From Nostoc sp. C052 (GTDB lineage Bacteria > Cyanobacteriota > Cyanobacteriia > Cyanobacteriales > Nostocaceae), in NCBI RefSeq assembly GCF_013393905.1, contig NZ_CP040278.1:124001-188000 (forward strand): a stretch of 64,000 bases of DNA. The letters are read 5' to 3'. The notes under the pieces were generated by a model. It was not told the origin of the DNA. It saw nothing but the letters and a program-made list of their open reading frames with translations, and did not search any database. This document shows, piece by piece, positions 49,786-57,429 of this stretch (positions within the stretch are counted from its first letter, which is position 1; each line of letters starts with the position of its first letter). The position numbers and the translations under genes were made by a program.

Positions 49786-50008
49786 TTTTACTTGCAAATT
49801 TTGCAACATAAGCTTGGTATTCAGGGCTTTTGATGCTTTTGTTGAATCTGGTGATCGCTAATTTGAAATTTTCGGTTTCAAGATTTATTTTAGCGGAATT
49901 AAAAACCAAGGTTTTTGACAAACATTCAGGTTTGATTTCTTCGTATTCGTGTCTACCTTGATTGTTTTGTCTAATGGATTTCATGATGGTGGATTTCCTG
50001 TATGACAT
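49742..50008 (-). CDS. hypothetical basic protein, 88 aa
   Basis: Unrecognised; ATG starts at 50008 or 49984. Lys/Arg-rich, helical C-terminal half (FKLAITRFNKSIKSPEYQAY). Overlaps the preceding plus-strand gene by 44 bp at their 3' ends, so one of the two may be shorter than drawn. Confidence 0.45.
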   Translation of the reverse strand: MSYRKSTIMKSIRQNNQGRHEYEEIKPECLSKTLVFNSAKINLETENFKLAITRFNKSIKSPEYQAYVAKFASKIKDSLNIFLTNPKS

Positions 50009-50199
50009 TCAACCTATTATTCTATCAGATTGAGATAGTCCAATACTATTTCAAAAGTTTGATTAACTACTTGTTAGCTTTGTTAAACAGTAAGCTAATC
50101 TGATAAACTAAAGATAGGTTAACCCAATCTCTGATGCCGATAGGCGTATTTAACGAGTATACATCCTAAATTCCATTCAGGAGTCGATGTCTGATAAAT

Positions 50200-50664
50200 A
50201 TGCAAATCACAACATTTCAATTACCAGAGAAACACCACTACCGATATCAAGGGCTGAGTTCAACGGGTAAACATCGATGGGAAGACAAAAACTCTGAATT
50301 TGTAAGAATTTCATCTCCACTAACTAACCCGTGGAACGAACAGCAAGTATTGATAGTACTCAATCCTTTGAAAACCAAAGGACTAAAGCATCGAACAATA
50401 ATTGGTTTAAAGATATGGGTTTTCCCCTTGGAAAAATCGGATATATATCCCATGCCATGCCACATTGAGCGTACTATTCTTGCTGCTCGGTGTGCTTATT
50501 CTCCAAATCCTAATTTGCTCCACTTTGCAATCAAAAGCATTGATGCCGAGCCGGATAGGAACCTAGCAGAACGCTGGCTAGAATATACTATCTATCCAGA
50601 TTTCAAGCGTTTTAAACCAGATGACGAAGCGTTGTTTTATCGCACATTTGCTGGTGGAATATAA
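50200..50664 (+). CDS. hypothetical protein, 154 aa
   Basis: Unrecognised. Strand-rich, basic. A strong CAGGAGTCG ribosome site actually points to ATG 50187 (27 codons, other frame), which overlaps this start; the 50200 frame has the better protein-like sequence. The hairpin TTAGCTT/AAGCTAA (50074-50098) is upstream. Confidence 0.55.
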   Translation: MQITTFQLPEKHHYRYQGLSSTGKHRWEDKNSEFVRISSPLTNPWNEQQVLIVLNPLKTKGLKHRTIIGLKIWVFPLEKSDIYPMPCHIERTILAARCAYSPNPNLLHFAIKSIDAEPDRNLAERWLEYTIYPDFKRFKPDDEALFYRTFAGGI

Positions 50665-50679
50665 TGAAACCAATGACTG

Positions 50680-51138
50680 ATGAAGAAAGAGAATAAAGGT
50701 TACATAAAAATTCAAAAAATCCCAAATAATATAGAAGCCGACATGGAAACAAATCCTTTTGCCATGAGTGACATGCAATTATTTCGGACATTAGTAAACG
50801 GTGATGCCGAAGTAATGGAAATTGTCCTGGATTACTTTTGTGAACACGGCAATCTCAGATTCTTAGCTATCCTTTTCATCATGAGTGGATTGACTGGAGG
50901 TGAGGTTTGGTGTTTTTGGGAGAATGTCTGCGGAGGAAGTTACGATTTCTTCTGTAAGGTAATGCCTAGTGATTTTAGTGTCATGAGATTGCATTCTCTA
51001 GGACTTAATGTATGGGAAGAAATTTGGGCAAAAGTTATACAGGAAAAAGGAGAGCTAAATATAGTGTTTGAAAATGCACCAAATTTAGAAGATTTACATG
51101 AAACTTACGCACCAAAGCCAAAACGTTTCAGCAAATAG
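50680..51138 (+). CDS. hypothetical protein, 152 aa
   Basis: Unrecognised. Starts 15 bp after the preceding stop with AATGAC...GATGAAGAAAG. Hydrophobic stretch FLAILFIMSGLTGGEVWCFW in the middle could be a membrane helix. Internal ATG 50743 (METNPF) is an alternative start. Confidence 0.5.
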   Translation: MKKENKGYIKIQKIPNNIEADMETNPFAMSDMQLFRTLVNGDAEVMEIVLDYFCEHGNLRFLAILFIMSGLTGGEVWCFWENVCGGSYDFFCKVMPSDFSVMRLHSLGLNVWEEIWAKVIQEKGELNIVFENAPNLEDLHETYAPKPKRFSK

Positions 51139-51161
51139 AACCTGCAAACAAAAATACCGAT

Positions 51162-51485
51162 ATGCCATTAATTACGCCAGGATCTACCTGGGAAAGAGTC
51201 CAACAAAAAAAGCCTTGTCAAGTATTGGGTACATCTGTCGAGCCAGTTTCTGGCAGTGTTTATGTTCTGTACACAGATGTTACTAACACAAATTTACAAT
51301 CCGACCTCATAGCTGTTAAACGCGAGGCAGGACTTCCTCAAGCCCAATTTGGACTATGCTGGCGCGAGAAGGATTGTTTTCTCATTCAATGGCATATTAC
51401 GTATAACGATAATCCAATCTTGGATGCGATCGCAATATTCGCTGAAGATTTGGATTCTTGGAATAGAAACTGTGTAGCTCTCTAA
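51162..51485 (+). CDS. hypothetical protein, paralogue of 53416 gene, 107 aa
   Basis: The last 80 residues match the C-terminal half of the 53416-53940 protein (LGTSVEPVSG / LGTAVEPTSD, AQFGLCWREKDCFLIQWH / TQFGLCWYEKDGLKIQWH, LDAIAIFAEDLDSW / LNAISIFAEEITSW). Unknown small fold. Confidence 0.6.
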   Translation: MPLITPGSTWERVQQKKPCQVLGTSVEPVSGSVYVLYTDVTNTNLQSDLIAVKREAGLPQAQFGLCWREKDCFLIQWHITYNDNPILDAIAIFAEDLDSWNRNCVAL

Positions 51486-51509
51486 ACAGATTCTTGAATA
51501 ATTAGCAAT

Positions 51510-51535
51510 AAGGCAGATTTACGTCTGCCTTTTTT
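51510..51535 (+). terminator. rho-independent terminator
   Basis: 7-8-bp stem AAGGCAGA/TCTGCCTT with T-run, preceded by TGAATAATTAGCAAT, which recurs at 52338. Confidence 0.7.
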
Positions 51536-51606
51536 GTTGGCAACAAGTTAACAATACCTATCTTTATGTTTATAAGTTATTGCAATTAGTTAATACAAGG
51601 AATAAA

Positions 51607-51660
51607 ATGCTACAATTGTTTAAGAGGTTTGTACTTAGGCAAACCTATGATAGTTATTAA
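51607..51660 (+). CDS. possible 17-aa leader peptide
   Basis: MLQLFKRFVLRQTYDSY after AAGGAATAAA. The frame spans the first hairpin and ends inside the left arm of the second, a typical attenuation layout. Confidence 0.35.
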   Translation: MLQLFKRFVLRQTYDSY

Positions 51661-51709
51661 ATCAAAAAATAAAATAATCAGCTTGATAACAAAGATTTAA
51701 TAACTATCA
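51625..51709 (+). other. double stem-loop upstream of the 51738 operon
   Basis: Hairpin 1: AGGTTTG (51625-51631) with CAAACCT (51640-51646). Hairpin 2: perfect 16-bp arms 51648-51663 and 51694-51709, 30-nt loop. No T-run follows, so a structured 5' leader is more likely than a terminator. Confidence 0.6.
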
Positions 51710-51737
51710 ATTAAAGACAGAATTAAAATTCATAGGA

Positions 51738-51935
51738 ATGAAAACAATGCAATCAGAAGAAAACAGTAATCAACAAGATGATCCCAAGCAAGCGGTAAAT
51801 GATATTTCCAGTGATAGTTTTGGCACTATTACTGGAAATGTCCTTTGGGTCAATGACCCGCCTCCAGATGAAGAATTAGTTGAGACTTATGGGCAAATTG
51901 AATTTGTTGGTAATAAAGTTAGGATTGTTGAGTAG
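51738..51935 (+). CDS. hypothetical protein, 65 aa
   Basis: Glu/Gln/Asn-rich N-terminus (QSEENSNQQDDPKQAV), then GTITGNVLWVNDPPPDEELV. Not recognised. Its 3' end overlaps the start of the next gene by 47 bp in another frame. Confidence 0.5.
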   Translation: MKTMQSEENSNQQDDPKQAVNDISSDSFGTITGNVLWVNDPPPDEELVETYGQIEFVGNKVRIVE

Positions 51936-52260
51936 TTTGGGAGTATTGTTTAGTAACAGTTCTGCTGTCGCAGAAGACAAAAAGTTCATACCAAAACCCA
52001 ATTATGCGACGGTTGTGGTGACGTGGCGCAGTAGCGCTTTTCCACTTCTCGAAGAAACTTTGGAAATTAGAACCGAAGGCGAGAAATTGTGTGATGAGGC
52101 TGCTGTGACTTATTCCAAAAAGAACCCCAAGAAGGGGTACCAACTCCACCAAACGTTACAGTCACCCGATTTAAAAACTATCGGGCAGTTTGTAAGTGGG
52201 AGAATATTTGTGTCCAAGTTCGTATATGGATGCAATGGAGTTTTCATCAGAAATGATTAA
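51889..52260 (+). CDS. secreted/periplasmic protein, 123 aa
   Basis: Start ATG 51889. Clear signal peptide: MGKLNLLVIKLGLLSSLGVL followed by FSNSSAVAED, with a likely cleavage after AVA. The mature part is strand-rich with two Cys (KLCDEAAVTY, KFVYGCNGVF) that could pair. The 5' 47 bp overlap the preceding gene. Confidence 0.55.
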   Translation: MGKLNLLVIKLGLLSSLGVLFSNSSAVAEDKKFIPKPNYATVVVTWRSSAFPLLEETLEIRTEGEKLCDEAAVTYSKKNPKKGYQLHQTLQSPDLKTIGQFVSGRIFVSKFVYGCNGVFIRND

Positions 52261-52278
52261 TCTAATTAGGAGAACAAA

Positions 52279-52329
52279 ATGAACAAAACCAATTGTCTAA
52301 ACACATTAGTATTAGTAGGTATGGACTAA
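52279..52329 (+). other. leader with a 16-codon residual frame
   Basis: TTAGGAGAACAAAATG is followed by a 16-codon frame, a stop, and within 25 bp a terminator. It looks like a cassette that has lost its gene body. Confidence 0.45.
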
Positions 52330-52352
52330 GGATTCCCTGAATAATTAGCAAT

Positions 52353-52380
52353 AAGGCAGACGTAAGTCTGTCTTTTTTTG
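52353..52380 (+). terminator. rho-independent terminator, duplicate of 51510
   Basis: Stem AAGGCAGAC/GTCTGTCTT (one G-U) plus T7. The 20 bp before it (TGAATAATTAGCAAT) equal those at 51494-51508. Confidence 0.75.
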
Positions 52381-52474
52381 TGGGTGAAGATTGAGAATAC
52401 TTGTTTTTCACGGTTAGTTTTAATACTTGAAAATGTTAGAATGTAAGTATCTCAAGCTTTTAATGGAGAGCAAA

Positions 52475-52714
52475 ATGGAAGAAATAATCGAACAATTAAA
52501 TTCAATAGATTCAGCGATCGCCAATGCGCTGGAAGAACTATTACAAGTTTCTCATCTAGAGCTTGCAAAGCTTTATGCCGAACACAATTGCAAGACTTTA
52601 GAAGAAGCAGCAGATTTTCTGCAAGAGTGCAAAGATTTAATTAATCAAAGGAAGGCTGTTTGTCAGCAATACATAGAAGCTGTCCGCAAACTTGATAATT
52701 CCAAAGCACCTTAG
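52475..52714 (+). CDS. hypothetical helical protein, 79 aa
   Basis: Start ATG 52475 after TAATGGAGAGCAAA, the leader. All helical, Glu/Leu-rich (EEIIEQLNSIDSAIANALEE), coiled-coil-like. -10 TAGAATGTAAGTAT lies 38 bp upstream. First of a three-gene operon. Confidence 0.6.
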   Translation: MEEIIEQLNSIDSAIANALEELLQVSHLELAKLYAEHNCKTLEEAADFLQECKDLINQRKAVCQQYIEAVRKLDNSKAP

Positions 52715-52717
52715 AAT

Positions 52718-52870
52718 ATGATAGAAAATCCATTACTTGAGCAAATTCAGGTTGGGGAGGTTTGGGATATTTATATAGTCCATAAATGTACCAGCACCAT
52801 AGCTAACCAAATGCGATTGCTATTTCTATTTTTAGCGATCGCTCCATTATTCAAATTTGAAAAAAGATGA
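52718..52870 (+). CDS. hypothetical protein, 50 aa
   Basis: Starts 3 bp after the preceding stop and ends with an ATGA overlap to the next gene. Short acidic start, then ANQMRLLFLFLAIAPLF, a likely membrane helix. Could be a small membrane peptide. Confidence 0.45.
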   Translation: MIENPLLEQIQVGEVWDIYIVHKCTSTIANQMRLLFLFLAIAPLFKFEKR

Positions 52871-53379
52871 GTTACGACGTTTATTTAAAAGACAAATTTG
52901 GAGAAACGCTAGAATTAGCACATCCTCTTCGAGAGGGTGGGGTCTACCCTTCAGAGGGTACAAAAGAAGCTGAACTAAACATTACTTCCAACTATCGCGA
53001 ACTTTTCAGAAAACACTTGGATGCCGAATTAGGTATCCGTTGGCTTTCTGGCAAAAAAGCTAGCGAAACCCAAACGAGGCTCTCCCAAGCTGTTGAGCAG
53101 CTTGGAACTACTCAATTCAAAGGAAGCTATTGGATGCGTTGCACCAAAGTTTTACAGCCAGCATCCTCATCATTAGGAAGACGGGTGGCATCTCTGACAT
53201 CCCAACAATTAAACCATCCCAGCAACGCAGACATTCTGGCTCAAGCTCAAGAATTTCTGCTCGTTGAAGACGGTGGTGGTTATTGGGCAGCAACTCCAGG
53301 AAATGCAGGATATGCCTTAAATATTCTCCTGCAATGGACGGTTGAATACCCTGATGGTATTTGGTGCGTTCATAGTTAA
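52867..53379 (+). CDS. conserved phage-type protein, 170 aa
   Basis: MSYDVYLKDKFGE, EAELNITSNYRELF, GIRWLSGKKASETQ, GGGYWAATPGNAGYALNILL and EYPDGIWCVH form the pattern of a protein I associate with phages and prophages; its role is unknown. Coupled to the 50-aa gene by ATGA. Ends just before a terminator. Confidence 0.6.
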   Translation: MSYDVYLKDKFGETLELAHPLREGGVYPSEGTKEAELNITSNYRELFRKHLDAELGIRWLSGKKASETQTRLSQAVEQLGTTQFKGSYWMRCTKVLQPASSSLGRRVASLTSQQLNHPSNADILAQAQEFLLVEDGGGYWAATPGNAGYALNILLQWTVEYPDGIWCVHS

Positions 53380-53388
53380 TATTTTTGA

Positions 53389-53414
53389 CCCTCAGTTTCA
53401 ACTGAGGGCTTTTC
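53389..53414 (+). terminator. rho-independent terminator abutting a start codon
   Basis: CCCTCAGTT-TC-AACTGAGGG plus CTTTTCT; the ATG of the next gene (53416) follows directly, so readthrough or hairpin folding can control it. The same stem is present at 53947. Confidence 0.75.
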
Positions 53415-53415
53415 T

Positions 53416-53940
53416 ATGCTTAAAAATCAAATCGTGAATTTCGCCAAACAATGGCGCTATGTATTGATCTGTTTTGAGTATTCTCGAAAAGCAAAAAAAC
53501 AGGTTTGGATTGCAAAAGTCCCTACGACTGCTTTAAGAACCAAAAATTACTCTGTTCGCACTGTTAAATTCATTGAAGGAGATAACTTCAATTTAGTCGT
53601 AGAGAAAACTAAACAATATTTTGCCCAGAGTAATATATTTTTCAAAATATTGATTCAACCTCGAATGCTAGGTACTGCTGTCGAACCAACTTCTGATTTG
53701 ATGTATGCGCTGTTTGCATACACAGATGCCACAAATCTAGACAACCAAATTATAGTTGTCAAACGCCAAGTAGAATTACCTCAGACTCAATTCGGACTTT
53801 GTTGGTACGAAAAAGATGGTTTGAAAATTCAATGGCACACAACAAATCTCAATAATCAAATGCTCAACGCAATCTCTATATTTGCAGAAGAGATAACTTC
53901 TTGGGATGCAGCTTGTATAACTGTTTGGCATAGCGATTAA
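53416..53940 (+). CDS. hypothetical protein, paralogue of 51162 gene, 174 aa
   Basis: N-terminal 75 residues are basic and unrelated to the paralogue (RKAKKQVWIAKVPTT). Residues 80-170 match the 51162 gene. It thus looks like a two-part protein sharing only the second part. Function unknown. Confidence 0.6.
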   Translation: MLKNQIVNFAKQWRYVLICFEYSRKAKKQVWIAKVPTTALRTKNYSVRTVKFIEGDNFNLVVEKTKQYFAQSNIFFKILIQPRMLGTAVEPTSDLMYALFAYTDATNLDNQIIVVKRQVELPQTQFGLCWYEKDGLKIQWHTTNLNNQMLNAISIFAEEITSWDAACITVWHSD

Positions 53941-53946
53941 CTTTTA

Positions 53947-53972
53947 CCCTCAGTTTCAACTGAGGGCTTTTT
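53947..53972 (+). terminator. rho-independent terminator
   Basis: CCCTCAGTT-TC-AACTGAGGG then CTTTTTT, same stem and loop as 53389. Duplicated with the gene. Confidence 0.75.
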
Positions 53973-54049
53973 TATGCATTAATTTATCAGCACTAATTAC
54001 AGTAAGTTCTTGTATGTTAGTATAATAATATACATTAGTGGAGAATGAA

Positions 54050-54499
54050 ATGCAAAGTATTAGCTGTTGGGCACAGATAGATAAACTCATGAAAGAAGGC
54101 GAAATTATTCGTTTTCAAGAAGATATTAACTTTATCTTAGATGAAGAAGTTGATGGTTTTTATGACCGTAATTTATTTTTGTATATTAAAGGTAAATCCA
54201 TTAAGTCCAATCATTGGACGCTAGATATGGAAACAAAAATTGCAACTTTTCGTTTTAAACAGGAGCTTGAATTAATCTGCGAAGTTCTTCAGTCAGCTAA
54301 ACTTCTGAACTTAGTGAATCAACTTTTGAACCAGCAGGGTAAGGATACAACAATTTATGTAATCCATAAAATCAACGATCCGCTAGGTTTAAAGAACCGT
54401 ATTAGAAAACAAAAAGCTTGGCTCAAGTCTGTAAACGCTACTTCTGTTTCTAATGAAGAAAAAGTAACATCAATGTTTCGCAAATCTAAAGCTGAATAA
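54050..54499 (+). CDS. hypothetical protein, 149 aa
   Basis: Start ATG 54050 from the leader GTGGAGAATGAAATG (54038-54052). Promoter-like TATAATAATATA is 15-20 bp before it. Strands with NFILDEEVDGFYDRNLFLYI, then helices. Basic C-terminus (RIRKQKAWLKSV). Not recognised. Confidence 0.6.
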   Translation: MQSISCWAQIDKLMKEGEIIRFQEDINFILDEEVDGFYDRNLFLYIKGKSIKSNHWTLDMETKIATFRFKQELELICEVLQSAKLLNLVNQLLNQQGKDTTIYVIHKINDPLGLKNRIRKQKAWLKSVNATSVSNEEKVTSMFRKSKAE

Positions 54500-54525
54500 A
54501 TTTAGGTATTGAACAAATACTGTTA

Positions 54526-54557
54526 ATAGCCCTCAACTAAATTGAGGGCTATTTTTA
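54526..54557 (+). terminator. rho-independent terminator
   Basis: 11-bp stem ATAGCCCTCAA/TTGAGGGCTAT, loop 5, T5. Confidence 0.8.
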
Positions 54558-54719
54558 TGCAAATTCTTACTATATCTTTTGCAATCAACTGTTAACTTTT
54601 ACCACAAAATCTTGCTTTAGCTAATATCTTTTTACTTAGCTTTAGTTTATGATTATAATATTGAACAAATCTAACTTCAAACCTCTATCAATAACAATTA
54701 AAGTTTTTGGAGTTTTACA

Positions 54720-55445
54720 ATGCAAATAAAATTAGGGCTTCGTAATAAGCCAGATCCAATCCACCTTTATGTTAGAAAAAAGGAAGATAATGGTAATGAC
54801 TATTGTTGGTATTATTACGATGTGGAAAAACAGATTTCCACTCCAGAATACCAGCCTGCATTATGCGGGTATCTATCAAATTTACGAATAACTAACAAGG
54901 ACTACAAAGGCAAAGATACGCCTAAACTCGACATTGTTATGGAGTGTGATGACACATATATAATTAGAACCGGGATTGAAACTTATTTCGCCAAGACCTT
55001 TTTATTGGCGATCGCCGAGGTTCAAGATTTCTCAAAGCCAATAATTGTTTACGCTTCCCTTGGTAAGGAAAATGTCGTATTTTGCCGCATTTGTGATGCC
55101 GAGACAAAAACAAAAATTAAACCAGAGTGGAATCCAGAAGCAGACTGGGCAGCAATCATCGCTAATGTGCAATTTCAATTGAACCAGCCTCAGCCTCAGT
55201 CTACGTTTGAAGTTACAACTCCACCTACGCTATTGCCACCCACTAGCTTTGATAATCAAGCGCGACGAGACGCCTTGATTGCCCAAAGTGACAAGTTGAT
55301 CGAAGCTCTGGGCTGGACTAAGAGACGTGCCCAAGAGTATGTTATCCAGACTTATAAAAAGTCTTTGCGATCGGAACTCACCGATGCCGAGCTTATAGAT
55401 TTTGTTGGGAAGTTGCAAAAAATGCCCTTGCCTGTGAAGCGGTAA
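54720..55445 (+). CDS. hypothetical protein, 241 aa
   Basis: Residues 1-150 are strand-rich (QIKLGLRNKPDPIHLYV; KLDIVMECDDTYIIRTGIET; KPIIVYASLGKENVVFCRI) and could be an OB-fold-like domain. A Pro/Gln linker (NQPQPQSTFEV, TPPTLLPPTS) follows, then a helical C-terminus (KLIEALGWTKRRAQEYVIQ). A ssDNA-binding role is conceivable but unproven. Preceded by a TATAATATTG box. Confidence 0.55.
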   Translation: MQIKLGLRNKPDPIHLYVRKKEDNGNDYCWYYYDVEKQISTPEYQPALCGYLSNLRITNKDYKGKDTPKLDIVMECDDTYIIRTGIETYFAKTFLLAIAEVQDFSKPIIVYASLGKENVVFCRICDAETKTKIKPEWNPEADWAAIIANVQFQLNQPQPQSTFEVTTPPTLLPPTSFDNQARRDALIAQSDKLIEALGWTKRRAQEYVIQTYKKSLRSELTDAELIDFVGKLQKMPLPVKR

Positions 55446-55458
55446 AGTGACGATTTTA

Positions 55459-55476
55459 ATGGAGAACAAAATGTAA
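55459..55476 (+). other. empty cassette: leader plus immediate stop
   Basis: The complete leader ATGGAGAACAAAATG is followed at once by TAA. Forty bp later a promoterless stretch runs into a terminator (55517). The pattern is of a cassette with its gene deleted. Confidence 0.5.
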
Positions 55477-55516
55477 ATAATCAAAGTATAATTGATATTG
55501 AACTAGTATTAAATTT

Positions 55517-55557
55517 AAAAGCCACCTGTAAGGTACATACCTCATAGGTGGCTTTTT
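55517..55557 (+). terminator. rho-independent terminator
   Basis: 11-bp stem AAAAGCCACCT/AGGTGGCTTTT with an 18-nt loop that contains a further GGTA/TACC, T6. Confidence 0.8.
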
Positions 55558-55576
55558 TGCTAAAAGTTTAGCTCGT

Positions 55577-55771
55577 CTAACGCCTGGGTTTCCTGTCTGG
55601 ATGATCTACATAATAGTCTAAGTCAGGATGGCGAGAATCTTGAACTTTAGTCTTTACTTCAGCAAAATCAACATCAATCACATCTTCATCTTGAACTTGT
55701 ATCGTACCCTTAGATGATGAGACAATTTGACCAGGTTGCTCCCAGTTTACATTTAATTCTTGTCTGCTCAT
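55577..55771 (-). CDS. hypothetical protein, 64 aa
   Basis: Unrecognised, acidic centre (QVQDEDVIDVDFAEVK), His/Asp-rich tail (SRHPDLDYYVDHPDRKPRR). Promoter-like TACAATAGTAGTATAAG is upstream on the minus strand. Confidence 0.5.
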   Translation of the reverse strand: MSRQELNVNWEQPGQIVSSSKGTIQVQDEDVIDVDFAEVKTKVQDSRHPDLDYYVDHPDRKPRR

Positions 55772-55884
55772 AACTATTTAATCTTTAAACAAATTAGTGC
55801 GATTGCTTATACTACTATTGTACTAAGCGATGGCTGCAATATAGCCCGTATGGGAATAAACATTTAATCGTGCGTTGTTGTTAA

Positions 55885-56115
55885 CTAACCGCGATTCCCC
55901 ATACGCGATCGCGCCATTTGTCTATGTTCTAACAGTTCTTTCAAAAGCTTATCTTTGCTATCTGGGTGTTCCCAATCTTCAATTAATCTTTCCAGAGCAA
56001 CACTTACCAAATCTTGAATTGTTGGCGTTGCTTTCATGTATTCAGACTCCAGGGAAAAGCTAATTTCTCTGAGGGTATCGTAAGTATCATCGGATATTCT
56101 TACTTGTTGAGGCAT
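55885..56115 (-). CDS. ribbon-helix-helix-like protein, 76 aa
   Basis: PQQVRISDDTYDTLREIS, then ATPTIQDLVSVALERLIEDW: a strand and two helices in RHH spacing, so likely a DNA-binding autoregulator or antitoxin. No toxin partner is seen beside it. It starts 17 bp after the stop of the next leftward gene. Confidence 0.55.
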   Translation of the reverse strand: MPQQVRISDDTYDTLREISFSLESEYMKATPTIQDLVSVALERLIEDWEHPDSKDKLLKELLEHRQMARSRMGNRG

Positions 56116-56132
56116 ATTTTTTGATTAATATT

Positions 56133-56906
56133 TTATTGAAATCCAATGAGAGGATGTTCTGGTATCGATCGCTTCGTGACTAATGAAACGTAAGCTACTG
56201 GGAATTTTCTTTTCTCGCAATCGGCGTTAATGCACCAAACCACAATTATGGAATTATCGTAATATCTATCCCTAGTCACTGTCCAACGCTGATTCTCAGA
56301 CTCAAATACTAAACCAGCTTTTAATTCCGGGGCTAAAATCTTTTCTTTTGGTTCGCCATTTAACCAGTACCAACCGATTTGTTTCCCTAATACATTTACT
56401 GATATTGTTTCATTATCTTCCACCCCTTCTGGCGAGCCGAATAGTGGGTCGCTCGGCAATATATCGGGCTTAGATTTAATAATATCAACTATATCTTGAG
56501 CGTCTTTGTGTAAAGTTTCTACAAAATAATTTGTGCCTAATTCTTGAGGTCGATAATTTCTGCTGTATACCTCAATCCCAAAATTCTCTATTAATTTTAT
56601 CCGAAAACTACCAACAGGTAGATCGAATTCATTGATATCTACAGGTGAGAGGTCTATCTCATTGCCATCGACTCCCTTACCCCAACCCTTTTGGTTCAGC
56701 TTGGGAACTTCGACATAATAAGGACAAATGTTACAAGGTCGGTTGTCTATTAACAAAACCTTAAGGTAGGCGTTCTTAAAACTAAATTTTTCTAATTCCG
56801 TAAAATATGGCTTGATTGCTTCAAAAGCCAGAGTCTCATTAAAACTCCCGTCATCATTAACGCGAATTCCATGTTGATGTAAAAACAAGTCTAATTTTGT
56901 ACTCAT
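56133..56906 (-). CDS. hypothetical protein, 257 aa
   Basis: Unrecognised. Has NRPCNICPYYVEVP (two Cys), strand-rich middle, and WWCIN-like Trp/Cys-containing C-terminus (IIVVWCINADCEKRKF). No membrane segment. Last gene of the rightmost leftward cluster before RHH; 59 bp gap to the previous gene. Confidence 0.55.
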   Translation of the reverse strand: MSTKLDLFLHQHGIRVNDDGSFNETLAFEAIKPYFTELEKFSFKNAYLKVLLIDNRPCNICPYYVEVPKLNQKGWGKGVDGNEIDLSPVDINEFDLPVGSFRIKLIENFGIEVYSRNYRPQELGTNYFVETLHKDAQDIVDIIKSKPDILPSDPLFGSPEGVEDNETISVNVLGKQIGWYWLNGEPKEKILAPELKAGLVFESENQRWTVTRDRYYDNSIIVVWCINADCEKRKFPVAYVSLVTKRSIPEHPLIGFQ

Positions 56907-56965
56907 TGTTTAGATATTTAATTGAGTTAGATAACTAAGTAGGCTTTAGATAGCTATTATTAATC

Positions 56966-57424
56966 TTACCTACTCCCTGCCACAATCCAACTACCGCAAT
57001 CATCATAAAAGACTAATTCTTGCCAATCTGATTTACCGTTGTTTTCGCAAAACCAAACCTTGTACTCATAACCAGTCTCTGCCTCTTTAAAACCTTCTTT
57101 GATTGCAGATACAACCTCTACTGAATCAGCATTGTTTGGCAACATAAAGATGATTGTTTGAGTGCCATACATATATGGTTGCAAATATTGTTTTTTCTGA
57201 TTAAGTGAAATTGTTATAGTCTTTTCAAGATTATTGTGCCAAAAAATAGCTTGAACTGTTTTCAAACTAGGACTTATAAAGAAATTGCACCGGGGAACAA
57301 TCCCTTGACTTATAGCTGATAGCGAATTGATTGCTTTTTCAATAATCGTCAAAACACCTATAATGTCTTCTTCCCATGCTGCTACTAAAAACAAACAGTC
57401 AGACGTATTTCGGGGTTTGTTCAT
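56966..57424 (-). CDS. hypothetical protein, 152 aa
   Basis: Unrecognised. Starts 5 bp after the kinase stop. Alternating strands and helices (FLVAAWEEDIIGVLTIIEKA; QTIIFMLPNNADSVEVVSAI). Could be a small alpha/beta partner of the kinase; not identified. Confidence 0.55.
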   Translation of the reverse strand: MNKPRNTSDCLFLVAAWEEDIIGVLTIIEKAINSLSAISQGIVPRCNFFISPSLKTVQAIFWHNNLEKTITISLNQKKQYLQPYMYGTQTIIFMLPNNADSVEVVSAIKEGFKEAETGYEYKVWFCENNGKSDWQELVFYDDCGSWIVAGSR

Positions 57425-57429
57425 GGCAT

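Noticed and set aside
51880..51888. TTG start three codons upstream of the secreted protein
   Set aside because: The ATG at 51889 gives a standard signal peptide; the TTG adds nothing and lacks a better ribosome site.
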